Assembly (NCBI GenBank): GCA_038227745.1
Contig: JBBRPS010000262.1
Location: 1 to 12,087 of the forward strand
DNA length: 12,087 bases
Origin: DASPXY01 sp038227745
GTDB taxonomy: Bacteria; Planctomycetota; Planctomycetia; Gemmatales; Gemmataceae
Reading direction: 5' to 3'
Position numbers and translations under genes: made by a program. Positions 6,284-12,087 of this stretch are shown in pieces. The notes beneath the pieces are model-generated. The model saw nothing but the letters and a program-made list of their open reading frames with translations. It was not told the DNA's origin and did not search any database. Position 1 is the stretch's first letter. Each line of letters starts with the position of its first letter.

Positions 6284-6789
6284 GCGGCGTGGTCCAGACG
6301 ACTGTGAACCGCGACGTATCGAGCTCCTGTATGCCGGTACAGCGTCAGTTCTTTCGCCTCGCAAGCGAACCGGAGGTAGTAGGGCACGTTCAGATCGTAT
6401 TCGTACTTGCGGCGGTTTTCCTCGTAGTCCTTGCGCTGGTTCAGCTCGGAGACGTAGTCCAGCACCCAGAAGGGCCGCACCGGCTGAAAGGGCAGATCGT
6501 AACTCAGGTCGGCTTTGATCGGCTGTTCGGAAACGACCAGCATGTTGTCCGGTACGACCTGACGGATCTCCTCCTGGGCGCCGTACGGGTATTGCACGAG
6601 GAGTTCATTAAAGATCTGGACTTCGGGGCGGTGGGCGTGGAGCACGTCCAGGGTGAGGACCGTGAGCTTGCGCTGGTCAGCCTGCGCGACCGCCTGCGCG
6701 AAGGCCTCCAAGGGCAGGCTTTCCAGGAGGGCCTCCGCGGCCTCCCGATATTTCCTCTGCGGCGCCGGCTGAGAGGGTTTTGAAGACAT
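6280..6789 (-). CDS. Uma2-family (DUF820-like) nuclease-fold protein, C-terminus probably truncated
   Basis: This 169-aa protein resembles Uma2/DUF820 proteins, which have a PD-(D/E)XK restriction-nuclease-like fold and are abundant in planctomycetes; their biological role is poorly known. Recognisable parts are VPDNMLVV (79-86), RPFWVLDYVSE (105-115), the KDYEENRRKYEYDLNVPYYL segment (120-139) and ELTLYRHTGARYVAV (147-161). The residue usually Glu in the EVLS/EYVS motif is Asp111 here. Relatives normally continue well past the YRHTG...YVAV strand with a further beta-rich segment; here the frame ends eight residues later, in a stop codon lying inside a palindromic repeat, which suggests truncation. 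AAGGAG (6798-6803) lies 8 nt upstream of ATG 6789, so initiation is well supported. Whether the product still folds is uncertain. Confidence 0.75.
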   Translation of the reverse strand: MSSKPSQPAPQRKYREAAEALLESLPLEAFAQAVAQADQRKLTVLTLDVLHAHRPEVQIFNELLVQYPYGAQEEIRQVVPDNMLVVSEQPIKADLSYDLPFQPVRPFWVLDYVSELNQRKDYEENRRKYEYDLNVPYYLRFACEAKELTLYRHTGARYVAVHSRLDHAA

Positions 6790-6894
6790 TCCGTTTTCTC
6801 CTTGTAAGGGCTTCCATACTCGTTCGCAAGCTACCCCTTCTCCGCCGGCGCCGCAAGCCGAACGGTCAGGTCGCCCAGGCTCACCGGATCGGTG

Positions 6895-6924
6895 TTGACG
6901 GGGTCTGAATCAAAGAGGTATTGT
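6895..6924 (+). promoter_or_regulatory. Sigma70-like promoter candidate for the 511-aa exported protein
   Basis: TTGACG (6895-6900, 5 of 6 matches) and TATTGT (6919-6924, 4 of 6 matches) are 18 bp apart. Transcription would start near 6931, giving a leader of about 57 nt. This is the best consensus match in the window. Confidence 0.5.
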
Positions 6925-6987
6925 CTCCTTGCGGTGCGGTGATTCTCTGCCAAGGGATCCGGCCAGCTATCTGTTGAGGGCGAAGCT

Positions 6988-8523
6988 ATGGAGAGGCGAA
7001 GCTGGGCGGTCCCCATCGCTGCCGCGGCGGTGGCGATCACCCTGGGCGGTTGGCGTTCTTCACCCCCCGGGGACAGCGAGGATCCGGAAGCGCGGTCCTT
7101 ACCTGTGCCCCGTGTGTCAGAGACCGTGCCCTCCGCCGGTCCCGCCACAACCTTTCTCCCCCTCCAGGAAGTCCGATCGAGCCGATTCCCTCTCCCCGCG
7201 CCAGCCAGGTTGGAGGAGATACCGATCCTGGAAGGCATTGGGGCACGTCTGAGCCGTGACTTCCGCGCCCTTTCCCCGCCCCGCCGGACCGAACTCCCGA
7301 ACCTGGCTTGGCCACCCACATGGATCGGCTGGAACGGAATCTTCTCACCCAACGTGCCATCTCTGTTAACGTCTCCCGGCAAGGACCTTCGTCGGCTCAG
7401 GGCGTTGCTCGCGGACCTCCCTCAGGGCGCCGAGGCGGTCTCTGTCGTCCAGAGGTGGTTGAACGATCACCTGGTGCGAGGGAGCACTACTTTGCGTGAC
7501 GTCGAGGCCCTCTGGGGCCGCAGTTATCTGGACCTGGATCGACCTCCAGACGAGGATGTCCTGACAGTGCAATACCCTCTCGACATGACGGGTGGGTGGG
7601 GAATGGTGGTGGTGTTTGAGTTCGGCCGCACCAACCGGGCGCTCCTGGACGCTTACCCTTCCTTCTGGATTTGCGGGTACTGCCCTCACGTGCTGGTCAA
7701 CGACGGGCGCTGGCGGCTCGAGGGCAAAATGCTGGCCGGGCGCGTCGGCATCGATCGGGAAGGGGCCGATATGCTGCCGTTGCCCCGGCTGCACCTGCGC
7801 GACGGCCGTCTGGACGTGCGGCTTGCAAACTGGGCTCCTGAGACGGAGTACCTCGACCACGTCGAACTCGGAGTCGTCGTGCTTCAGGCCGGGGAGCAAC
7901 TCGCCGTCGCCGACGATGGCCGCCTCTGTTCCTGGCGGGCGGTCCGTCGGGTTCACGATGCCGAACGCGACGGCGACACTCCCGCGGAATGGGATCTTTC
8001 CGACCGTCCGCCAGGACAAGGAGTGCTTGTGTTCGAGCTGCGAAACAGCAGCGAGTTCGAGAATCAGATGCGGCGATTCCTTGCCGGGACCGGGGCACGC
8101 CCGGACGCGACAATCCGGGTGAGTTTCGACAGCGGACCGGAAAGGTCCGTGCAGCCCGTGGGAACGAAGTTCTATCGGCGAGTCGCGGTGCAGATCCCGG
8201 ACGGGGCCAGGCGGGCCCGCGTCCATCTCCCGATCCCGTTATGGTTCGTGCATCGGGCCTGGTTGGCTGCCGGCCGCAATGCGGCAGGGGCCGTCTCGTG
8301 GTTCTCTCCCGTCCGCGCCCGCGGCCCCGCCACGGACGCGGCGGAGCGGTTGCGGCACCGCGACGGCATGAGACTTCGCCTCAACCCGACCGAAGAAGTT
8401 GACCTCACCTTCCGACTTCCCGCGGGGCGAACGGAATCCGAACGAATGGGGTATCTGCTGCGCCTTTCGGGGTACTACGTGTTCCAAGGCGGTGGGGCCC
8501 TCGAAGGGGCTACAGGGCACTGA
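6988..8523 (+). CDS. Exported protein of unknown function, beta-rich with a CxxCPxxxVNDG segment
   Basis: This 511-aa protein has a charged start (MERR) and a hydrophobic segment (about residues 6-21), so it is probably exported or membrane-anchored. A Pro/Ser-rich linker runs to about 110. Residues 229-316 hold the most distinctive part: CGYCPHVLVNDGRWRLEG (229-246), then LPLPRL and ANWAPETEYLDHVELGVVVL (280-299). This recalls the region found in some large extracellular bacterial proteins where a CPY-V-nDG strand is followed by a PE-EYLD-V strand; I take it as a beta-rich, possibly ligand-binding domain, not a known enzyme. Residues 390-430 (KFYRRVAVQIPDG...) are similarly strand-rich. A GAGGG ribosome-binding site (6976-6980) lies 7 nt before the ATG. 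It is convergent with the DUF1080 gene. Function is unknown. Confidence 0.75.
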   Translation: MERRSWAVPIAAAAVAITLGGWRSSPPGDSEDPEARSLPVPRVSETVPSAGPATTFLPLQEVRSSRFPLPAPARLEEIPILEGIGARLSRDFRALSPPRRTELPNLAWPPTWIGWNGIFSPNVPSLLTSPGKDLRRLRALLADLPQGAEAVSVVQRWLNDHLVRGSTTLRDVEALWGRSYLDLDRPPDEDVLTVQYPLDMTGGWGMVVVFEFGRTNRALLDAYPSFWICGYCPHVLVNDGRWRLEGKMLAGRVGIDREGADMLPLPRLHLRDGRLDVRLANWAPETEYLDHVELGVVVLQAGEQLAVADDGRLCSWRAVRRVHDAERDGDTPAEWDLSDRPPGQGVLVFELRNSSEFENQMRRFLAGTGARPDATIRVSFDSGPERSVQPVGTKFYRRVAVQIPDGARRARVHLPIPLWFVHRAWLAAGRNAAGAVSWFSPVRARGPATDAAERLRHRDGMRLRLNPTEEVDLTFRLPAGRTESERMGYLLRLSGYYVFQGGGALEGATGH

Positions 8524-8584
8524 CGGCCCTTCGCGACGACCTCACGGGCGAGGCCCTTCCCTGCCCAGAGGAGATGCCGTAAAG

Positions 8585-8597
8585 GCGCCCGGGGCGC
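8585..8597 (-). terminator. Weak terminator-like hairpin after the DUF1080 gene
   Basis: On the minus strand a 5-bp stem GCGCC/GGCGC with loop CCG is followed by CTTTAC, about 40 nt beyond the TGA stop. The stem is short and the T-run minimal. The 112 bp between the convergent genes shows nothing else. Confidence 0.25.
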
Positions 8598-8635
8598 TGA
8601 AGTCTCCCCGGTCCCCGCAGCAGCAAGCCGAACTC

Positions 8636-9445
8636 TCACGGCGCCGGGTGCAGCTCGAAGGTCTTAAAATCCATCTCGAAGCCCTCCGACTGCAGGAGGA
8701 TCTTCCCCGCCGCGGGGTAGGCATCGAAGCAGTGGTTGACCAGCGTGCCGTTGACCCTGACGTCTATTGTCCCCCCCTTGCAGACGCACTCCACCCGCGT
8801 CCACTCGCCCACGCGGCTCTCGACGTCGTCCTTGCCGCGCGTGTCGATCAGTTCCTTGTACTCCGGGTCGTGCAGCGACCACCACAGCTGGCCCCTCTCG
8901 AAGGCGCGCACCTGGCCGCCCGCCTTCCAGCGCGGCCGTTTGTCCGGCCCCAGCACCGTCTCGCTCTTGATCTTCACCGGGATGACCTTGCCCCGGGCGT
9001 CCTTGCCGCGGATCACGATCAGGTCGCCGACGCAGCCCTGCGCCAGCTGACACTCGATGCACGACATCCACGTGCCGCCGGCGCCGCCGTCGGGGCCGAC
9101 CGCGTGCAGCAGGATGCCGGAATTGCGCACGTACTTGCTGCCGAAAGTATTCTTCCCCCAGCGGTACTCGACCGCCACGCGGTAATCCTTCCAGGGGCGG
9201 TCGGTGGCGACGTAGCCATTGTCCTCGCCCGAGACGTGCAGCACGCCGTCCTTGACGATGAAGACCTTGTTCGGGTCCTTGCGGCCGGTCTTCTTCACCC
9301 AGGTGTACAGGCCGGTGAAGTCCTTGCCGTTGAACAGGCGGATCAACCTTTTGGGGGCGACGGGCTCCTGGGCCGGGCCGGCGCCGGCGAGCAGCACCGC
9401 CCCCAGGACCACTACCCCCGACGTGACCGCGGCGCGACCGAGCAT
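8636..9445 (-). CDS. Exported DUF1080 protein (3-keto-disaccharide hydrolase family)
   Basis: This 269-aa protein has a signal peptide with hydrophobic core at about residues 10-22 and likely cleavage after GPA (Ala25), followed by one DUF1080 domain of the concanavalin-like beta-jellyroll type. Family hallmarks are LFNGKDFTGLYTW (37-49), DGVLHVSGEDNGYVATD (66-82), the NSGILLH motif (108-114), ECQL (131-134) and the closing strand KILLQSEGFEMDFKTFEL. Some characterised members hydrolyse 3-keto-glycosides, and planctomycete genomes encode many paralogues, so a role in surface saccharide breakdown is likely; the substrate is unknown. An in-frame ATG exists at 9478, but GGAGG (9451-9455) 5 nt before ATG 9445 and the signal-peptide position favour 9445. 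It appears to be monocistronic, with 240 bp upstream to the next gene. Confidence 0.92.
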   Translation of the reverse strand: MLGRAAVTSGVVVLGAVLLAGAGPAQEPVAPKRLIRLFNGKDFTGLYTWVKKTGRKDPNKVFIVKDGVLHVSGEDNGYVATDRPWKDYRVAVEYRWGKNTFGSKYVRNSGILLHAVGPDGGAGGTWMSCIECQLAQGCVGDLIVIRGKDARGKVIPVKIKSETVLGPDKRPRWKAGGQVRAFERGQLWWSLHDPEYKELIDTRGKDDVESRVGEWTRVECVCKGGTIDVRVNGTLVNHCFDAYPAAGKILLQSEGFEMDFKTFELHPAP

Positions 9446-9547
9446 GGCAACCTCCAAGGTGAGAGGGTGCATTCCCAAACAGTGGCAATGCGCCTGCTGC
9501 TTGCTCTTGTTATGACACAGCCTTTTGTGGCGCTGGCGGTTTAATGG

Positions 9548-9655
9548 GTGGTGTCCTGGCAGCGCTGCCGACCCCTGTTATCCCAGGGAATTCGAGGGTT
9601 GGCCTGCACAAAATCCCAGGGAAATACGCACCTGGCAACGTCGCCGAGACACCAC
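9548..9655. repeat. Repeat-bearing upstream region of the DUF1080 gene
   Basis: The 240-bp gap holds several short repeats. GTGGTGTC (9548-9555) and GACACCAC (9648-9655) form an inverted pair. GGCAGCGCTGCC (9558-9569) is a perfect 12-bp palindrome. ATCCCAGGGAA occurs twice (9580-9590 and 9613-9623), exactly 33 bp apart, and its core TCCCAGGGA is itself palindromic. These could be operator sites or the ends of a degenerate small element. No gene and no convincing promoter were found. Confidence 0.4.
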
Positions 9656-9685
9656 TCCGGTAGTGAGCCCCCAGGAACCTCCCGG

Positions 9686-10486
9686 TCAGTTCGACACGAC
9701 CTTGAGAGGGAAGGACACCCGGCTCGTCTGCCCGCACAACTCGCAGGTGGCCGTCAACTCGACGGTGAAGGTGCCGACGCGGTTGAGCGTCACGCCGAAC
9801 TCCATCGGGATGATCTCCAGGTCGCTCGGGATGTCGCGGTTCACCTTGCCCTCCAGGGGCTTGCCGAACGTCGGCTTGCCCTTGTCGTCGAGGATGTGCA
9901 TGCTCACCCGGAGCGAGGGCTGCTTGGTGTTCTTGTCGCGTGCAAAGCCGATCGTGGCGAAGTTGACGTAGACGGACGTGCCGATGACGCCGACCGGCGG
10001 CACGGGCACCTTGCCCTCACGGTCGGCAGTGGTGCTGACCCGGATCAGGCCGAAGCCCCTGGGCAGCACTTTGCCCCTGGCCTCGAACTTCACCTCTTTT
10101 TTCGTCGCCCGGTCCGCGATGGTAACGTGGATGGGGTACACCCCGGGCGGCGTGTCCGGCGGGACGTTCACGTGCGCGGCGCACGGCAGGGTGTCGCCGC
10201 CCAGGAAATTCTGGGCCACCGAGTTGCGCGGGCCTTCTTTGTAGTAAACCTGGCCCTTGGGGTCGAGGATCTCGATCGTGACGGCGTAGGACGCCCGGCC
10301 GGCGTCGTCCAGCTTGAGGCCCTTGATGTCGAAGGCGAAGAAGGCGACGTCGCCGGGGAGGACGCCCGCGCCCTTCGGGCGCGCCGCGCCCAGGTAGCCG
10401 TAGGTACCGCGGGAGTTGACGATCTGCAGTTCGCCGCCCTGACCGGCGGCCAGCGTGAGGGCGAGCAAGGAAGCGACAGCCAGCAT
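9686..10486 (-). CDS. Exported beta-sandwich-like protein, function unknown
   Basis: This 266-aa protein starts with a short signal-like segment (MLAVASLLALTLAAG). The mature protein has repeated strand-like stretches of Ig/CARDB type, such as YAVTIEILDPKGQVYY, PPGVYPIHVTIADRAT and VGTFTVELTATCELCG, consistent with two or more beta-sandwich domains; this is a fold inference only. A CELC pair (248-251) lies near the C-terminus and could form a disulfide or bind metal. There are no catalytic motifs. CGAGGG (10493-10498) lies 6 nt before ATG 10486. The gene is 52 bp downstream of the coiled-coil protein gene on the same strand, so the two are probably cotranscribed. Planctomycetes encode many secreted proteins of this kind; I do not recognise a named family. 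Confidence 0.75.
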   Translation of the reverse strand: MLAVASLLALTLAAGQGGELQIVNSRGTYGYLGAARPKGAGVLPGDVAFFAFDIKGLKLDDAGRASYAVTIEILDPKGQVYYKEGPRNSVAQNFLGGDTLPCAAHVNVPPDTPPGVYPIHVTIADRATKKEVKFEARGKVLPRGFGLIRVSTTADREGKVPVPPVGVIGTSVYVNFATIGFARDKNTKQPSLRVSMHILDDKGKPTFGKPLEGKVNRDIPSDLEIIPMEFGVTLNRVGTFTVELTATCELCGQTSRVSFPLKVVSN

Positions 10487-10538
10487 GGGAAACCCTCGGA
10501 GTTGGAGAAGATTCTTGGGGGTCAGAGGCGCCGAGCGG

Positions 10539-11558
10539 TTAGCGTGGACCCTTGAACGAGCCGAACGGCGGCGCCGACGCCTGATTGCGGAAGCCCGGGC
10601 TGTTCTGGGCCCCCGCCGCGTAACCGGCCATCGCGTCGTGCAGGGAGCGGTAGGCCGGCTCGCCGTCCGGCGAGGCGGGGGCGAACAGCAACCCCTGCCG
10701 CGACATGTTCACCACCAGCTCATCGACCGTTTGGCCCCTGGCCGCGAAGGAGCCGTTGAGCAGCTTGGCGGCGTTGGGCTGGCTCAGCATCCTCACCGAG
10801 CCCTCCAGACTCGCCAGGAAGCGCTTGCCCGTCAGGTAGTCGCCGCCGTCGATCTTCTCCGCGTAGAACTGCTTCTTCAGCTCGTCCTTGAGGGCCTCGA
10901 CGCCCTTGGTCGCCTGGCGGAACAGCCCCGGGCTGAGCGTGCCGTTCACGGTCGCCGACACCGCCTGCGGCAGCACCTCGGCGAGTTTCTGCTGCGTCGG
11001 GCCTTGCAATACCAGCGGCCAATCGACCTCGCCGCCGTGCTTGAGCACACCGAGGCCGCTGTCGCCGCTGCCCGTGGTCACGTTGACCTGCTTCAGCAGC
11101 CCCTGGTCGAGCGGCACCGGCGGCCCGGCGATGCCCCGGTCCACCAGGCCGCGCAGGTAGGGCAGCATGAGGTTCGCCGCCTTGCCCGTTTTGATCTCCG
11201 TCTCGGTAGGGCTCTTCATCACGCGACGGAGGAGCCAGGCCGCATCGTTCGCCTGGTTCTCGGTGAAGGTCCGCGTGTGCTCCCGCTCGTAGTTGCGCAT
11301 GTCGAGCGTTTTCTTGTTGGTGTCGAGCTTGGCCTGGTTGGCCTTCTCGCGCTCGATCCGCGCCTGCTCCTGCTGGAGCCCGAGTTGGCCGTAAGCGCTC
11401 ATGACGTTCGCGGAGCCGCTGAGCGTGGCGCCCCGGCCGACGCCGGGCAGGACGCTGCCGTAGCCGGCGCCAGGGGGATAATACTGGGCGTCCGCCCGGG
11501 GGGCCGCCCACCCGAGCAGAAGCGCCGCGACGCCCGACCTGTGCAGGGATGTAAACAT
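10539..11558 (-). CDS. Exported protein with a predicted coiled coil, function unknown
   Basis: This 339-aa protein has a signal peptide (hydrophobic residues 9-19, likely cleavage after ADA at 22-24, then QYYPPG). A Gly/Ser-rich stretch (28-57) is followed by a highly charged helix from about 58 to 98 (LQQEQARIEREKANQAKLD and onward), probably a coiled coil, and then a mixed alpha region to the C-terminus, which becomes Ala/Gly/Pro-rich. There is no cysteine or recognised enzyme motif. ATG 11558 gives an intact signal peptide, but no good Shine-Dalgarno precedes it. An overlapping frame on the same strand is open from 11670 to 10720 but gives an Arg/Pro/Gly-rich translation and was rejected. 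The gene lies 42 bp after the HEAT-like gene and 52 bp before the beta-rich gene, as in an operon. Confidence 0.75.
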   Translation of the reverse strand: MFTSLHRSGVAALLLGWAAPRADAQYYPPGAGYGSVLPGVGRGATLSGSANVMSAYGQLGLQQEQARIEREKANQAKLDTNKKTLDMRNYEREHTRTFTENQANDAAWLLRRVMKSPTETEIKTGKAANLMLPYLRGLVDRGIAGPPVPLDQGLLKQVNVTTGSGDSGLGVLKHGGEVDWPLVLQGPTQQKLAEVLPQAVSATVNGTLSPGLFRQATKGVEALKDELKKQFYAEKIDGGDYLTGKRFLASLEGSVRMLSQPNAAKLLNGSFAARGQTVDELVVNMSRQGLLFAPASPDGEPAYRSLHDAMAGYAAGAQNSPGFRNQASAPPFGSFKGPR

Positions 11559-11600
11559 CGTTATTGTCCGGAAAGGAAAGGGGATAATACTGACCGGGGT

Positions 11601-12087
11601 TCACTGCTTGGCGGGCGGGGCGGACGTGGGGCGCGGCGGCAGCCGGCCCTCGGGGATGAGGCGGCGCCACTCCTGATAGGCCCGGTCGCGCTCGCCCTCG
11701 GTGCCGGCCGCGTCGTAGGGGATGCCCTTCCCCGCGGGCGCCAGCCGGACCAGGTGCCAGTGGGCCAGTTCGCGCACCGGCAGCTTGCTGTGCTTGAGGT
11801 ACTCGATCAGCAGTCCGTACGTCTCCGGGCGGCGGCGCTGCTCGTCGTCGAAGCCGAACAGGAGTTGGACGAGCGTCTTGGCCCGCGGCGCTGTGTAGTT
11901 CGGGTCGGCGAGGAGGGCCTTGTAGAGCTTTTCGGCCTGCCCCGGTCCGCGGCCGATCCAGCTGCGCAGCACGAGTACGGCGTGGTCGCGCACGTCGGCG
12001 TGCTTCGGGTCGGCCAGGGCGCCCAGCAACCGCGGCAGGTCATCGACGGCCCCCAGCGCCGTCACGCCGACGAGGCGCTCGACCTTC
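11601..12087 (-). CDS. HEAT-like repeat protein, C-terminal part (cut by window edge)
   Basis: Only the last 161 or so residues are in the window; the frame is open through the right edge, where KVERLVGV can be read, so the true start lies beyond 12087. The visible part is alpha-helical with HEAT-like helix pairs: VTALGAVDDLPRLLGALADP followed by HADVRDHAVLVLRSWIG, and TYGLLIEYLKHSKLPVRELAHWHLVRL. The tail is Pro-rich (LPPRPTSAPPAKQ). HEAT repeats usually mediate protein-protein contacts; no enzyme motif is visible. The last segment (YQEWRRLIPEGRLPP) matches a style I associate with planctomycete proteins that have variable N-terminal domains, so function depends on the missing part. It is the first visible gene of the right-hand minus-strand cluster. 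Confidence 0.7.
   Translation of the reverse strand, partial: KVERLVGVTALGAVDDLPRLLGALADPKHADVRDHAVLVLRSWIGRGPGQAEKLYKALLADPNYTAPRAKTLVQLLFGFDDEQRRRPETYGLLIEYLKHSKLPVRELAHWHLVRLAPAGKGIPYDAAGTEGERDRAYQEWRRLIPEGRLPPRPTSAPPAKQ

Noticed and set aside
8399..9544. 381-aa plus-strand frame spanning the end of the 511-aa gene and opposite the DUF1080 gene
   Set aside because: It is in conflict with two better-supported genes and has no domain signal.
9548..9655. Miniature transposable element bounded by the GTGGTGTC/GACACCAC inverted pair
   Set aside because: The terminal repeats are only 8 bp and no target-site duplication flanks them, so a chance or regulatory inverted repeat is more likely.
9548..10555. 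335-aa plus-strand frame opposite the beta-rich exported protein
   Set aside because: Antisense shadow; the minus-strand protein has a signal peptide and ribosome-binding site.
10720..11670. 316-aa alternative minus-strand frame overlapping the coiled-coil protein
   Set aside because: Its translation is Arg/Pro/Gly-rich and lacks a signal peptide, while the other frame gives a coherent exported protein.
1..12087. CRISPR array, tRNA, rRNA, integrase, transposase or toxin-antitoxin pair
   Set aside because: No regularly spaced direct repeats, tRNA-like cloverleaf, rRNA sequence or mobile-element protein was seen on either strand. The Uma2-type protein alone is not evidence for a defence system.

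Overview
The window is high-GC DNA with widely spaced genes, many exported proteins of unknown function, a Tat-exported Gfo/Idh/MocA oxidoreductase, a DUF1080 (3-keto-disaccharide hydrolase) protein, a Uma2-type nuclease and a HEAT-like protein. This combination suggests a planctomycete, most likely of the Gemmata group (Gemmataceae). That placement rests on gene content and style, since there is no marker gene here.

Layout. (1) 100-3342, minus strand: a two-gene molybdenum-cofactor unit. A stand-alone MoeA (417 aa) is followed after a 3-bp gap by a second MoeA fused to a periplasmic-binding-protein-like domain (661 aa). A promoter-like pair at 3430-3458 and a terminator-like hairpin at 61-88 bracket it. 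(2) 3343-3860: a 518-bp divergent intergenic region with outward-facing promoter candidates and a GC-rich, highly foldable plus-strand leader. (3) 3861-4692, plus strand: two small exported, Cys-containing proteins, one a lipoprotein, separated by a strong hairpin. (4) 4693-4750: a 58-bp near-perfect palindrome between convergent genes. (5) 4759-6030, minus: Tat-exported Gfo/Idh/MocA oxidoreductase. (6) 6225-6789: a Uma2-family protein whose stop codon lies inside a paired palindromic repeat and whose C-terminus looks cut short. (7) 6988-8523, plus: a 511-aa exported protein of unknown function, with its own promoter-like pair. (8) 8636-9445, minus: exported DUF1080 protein. (9) 9686-12087, minus: a probable operon of a HEAT-like protein (cut by the window edge), an exported coiled-coil protein and an exported beta-rich protein.

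The MoeA pair is the clearest functional unit: both proteins belong to the metal-insertion step of molybdenum (or tungsten) cofactor synthesis, and their active-site motifs differ. The Gfo/Idh/MocA and DUF1080 proteins both belong to families linked to saccharide breakdown at the cell surface, but they are about 2.6 kb apart, separately transcribed, and not shown to work together. No CRISPR array, tRNA, rRNA, transposase, phage gene or complete new defence system was seen. The most unusual features are the MoeA pair, the structured leader at 3606-3860, the dispersed-type palindromes, and the repeat-associated truncation of the Uma2 gene.
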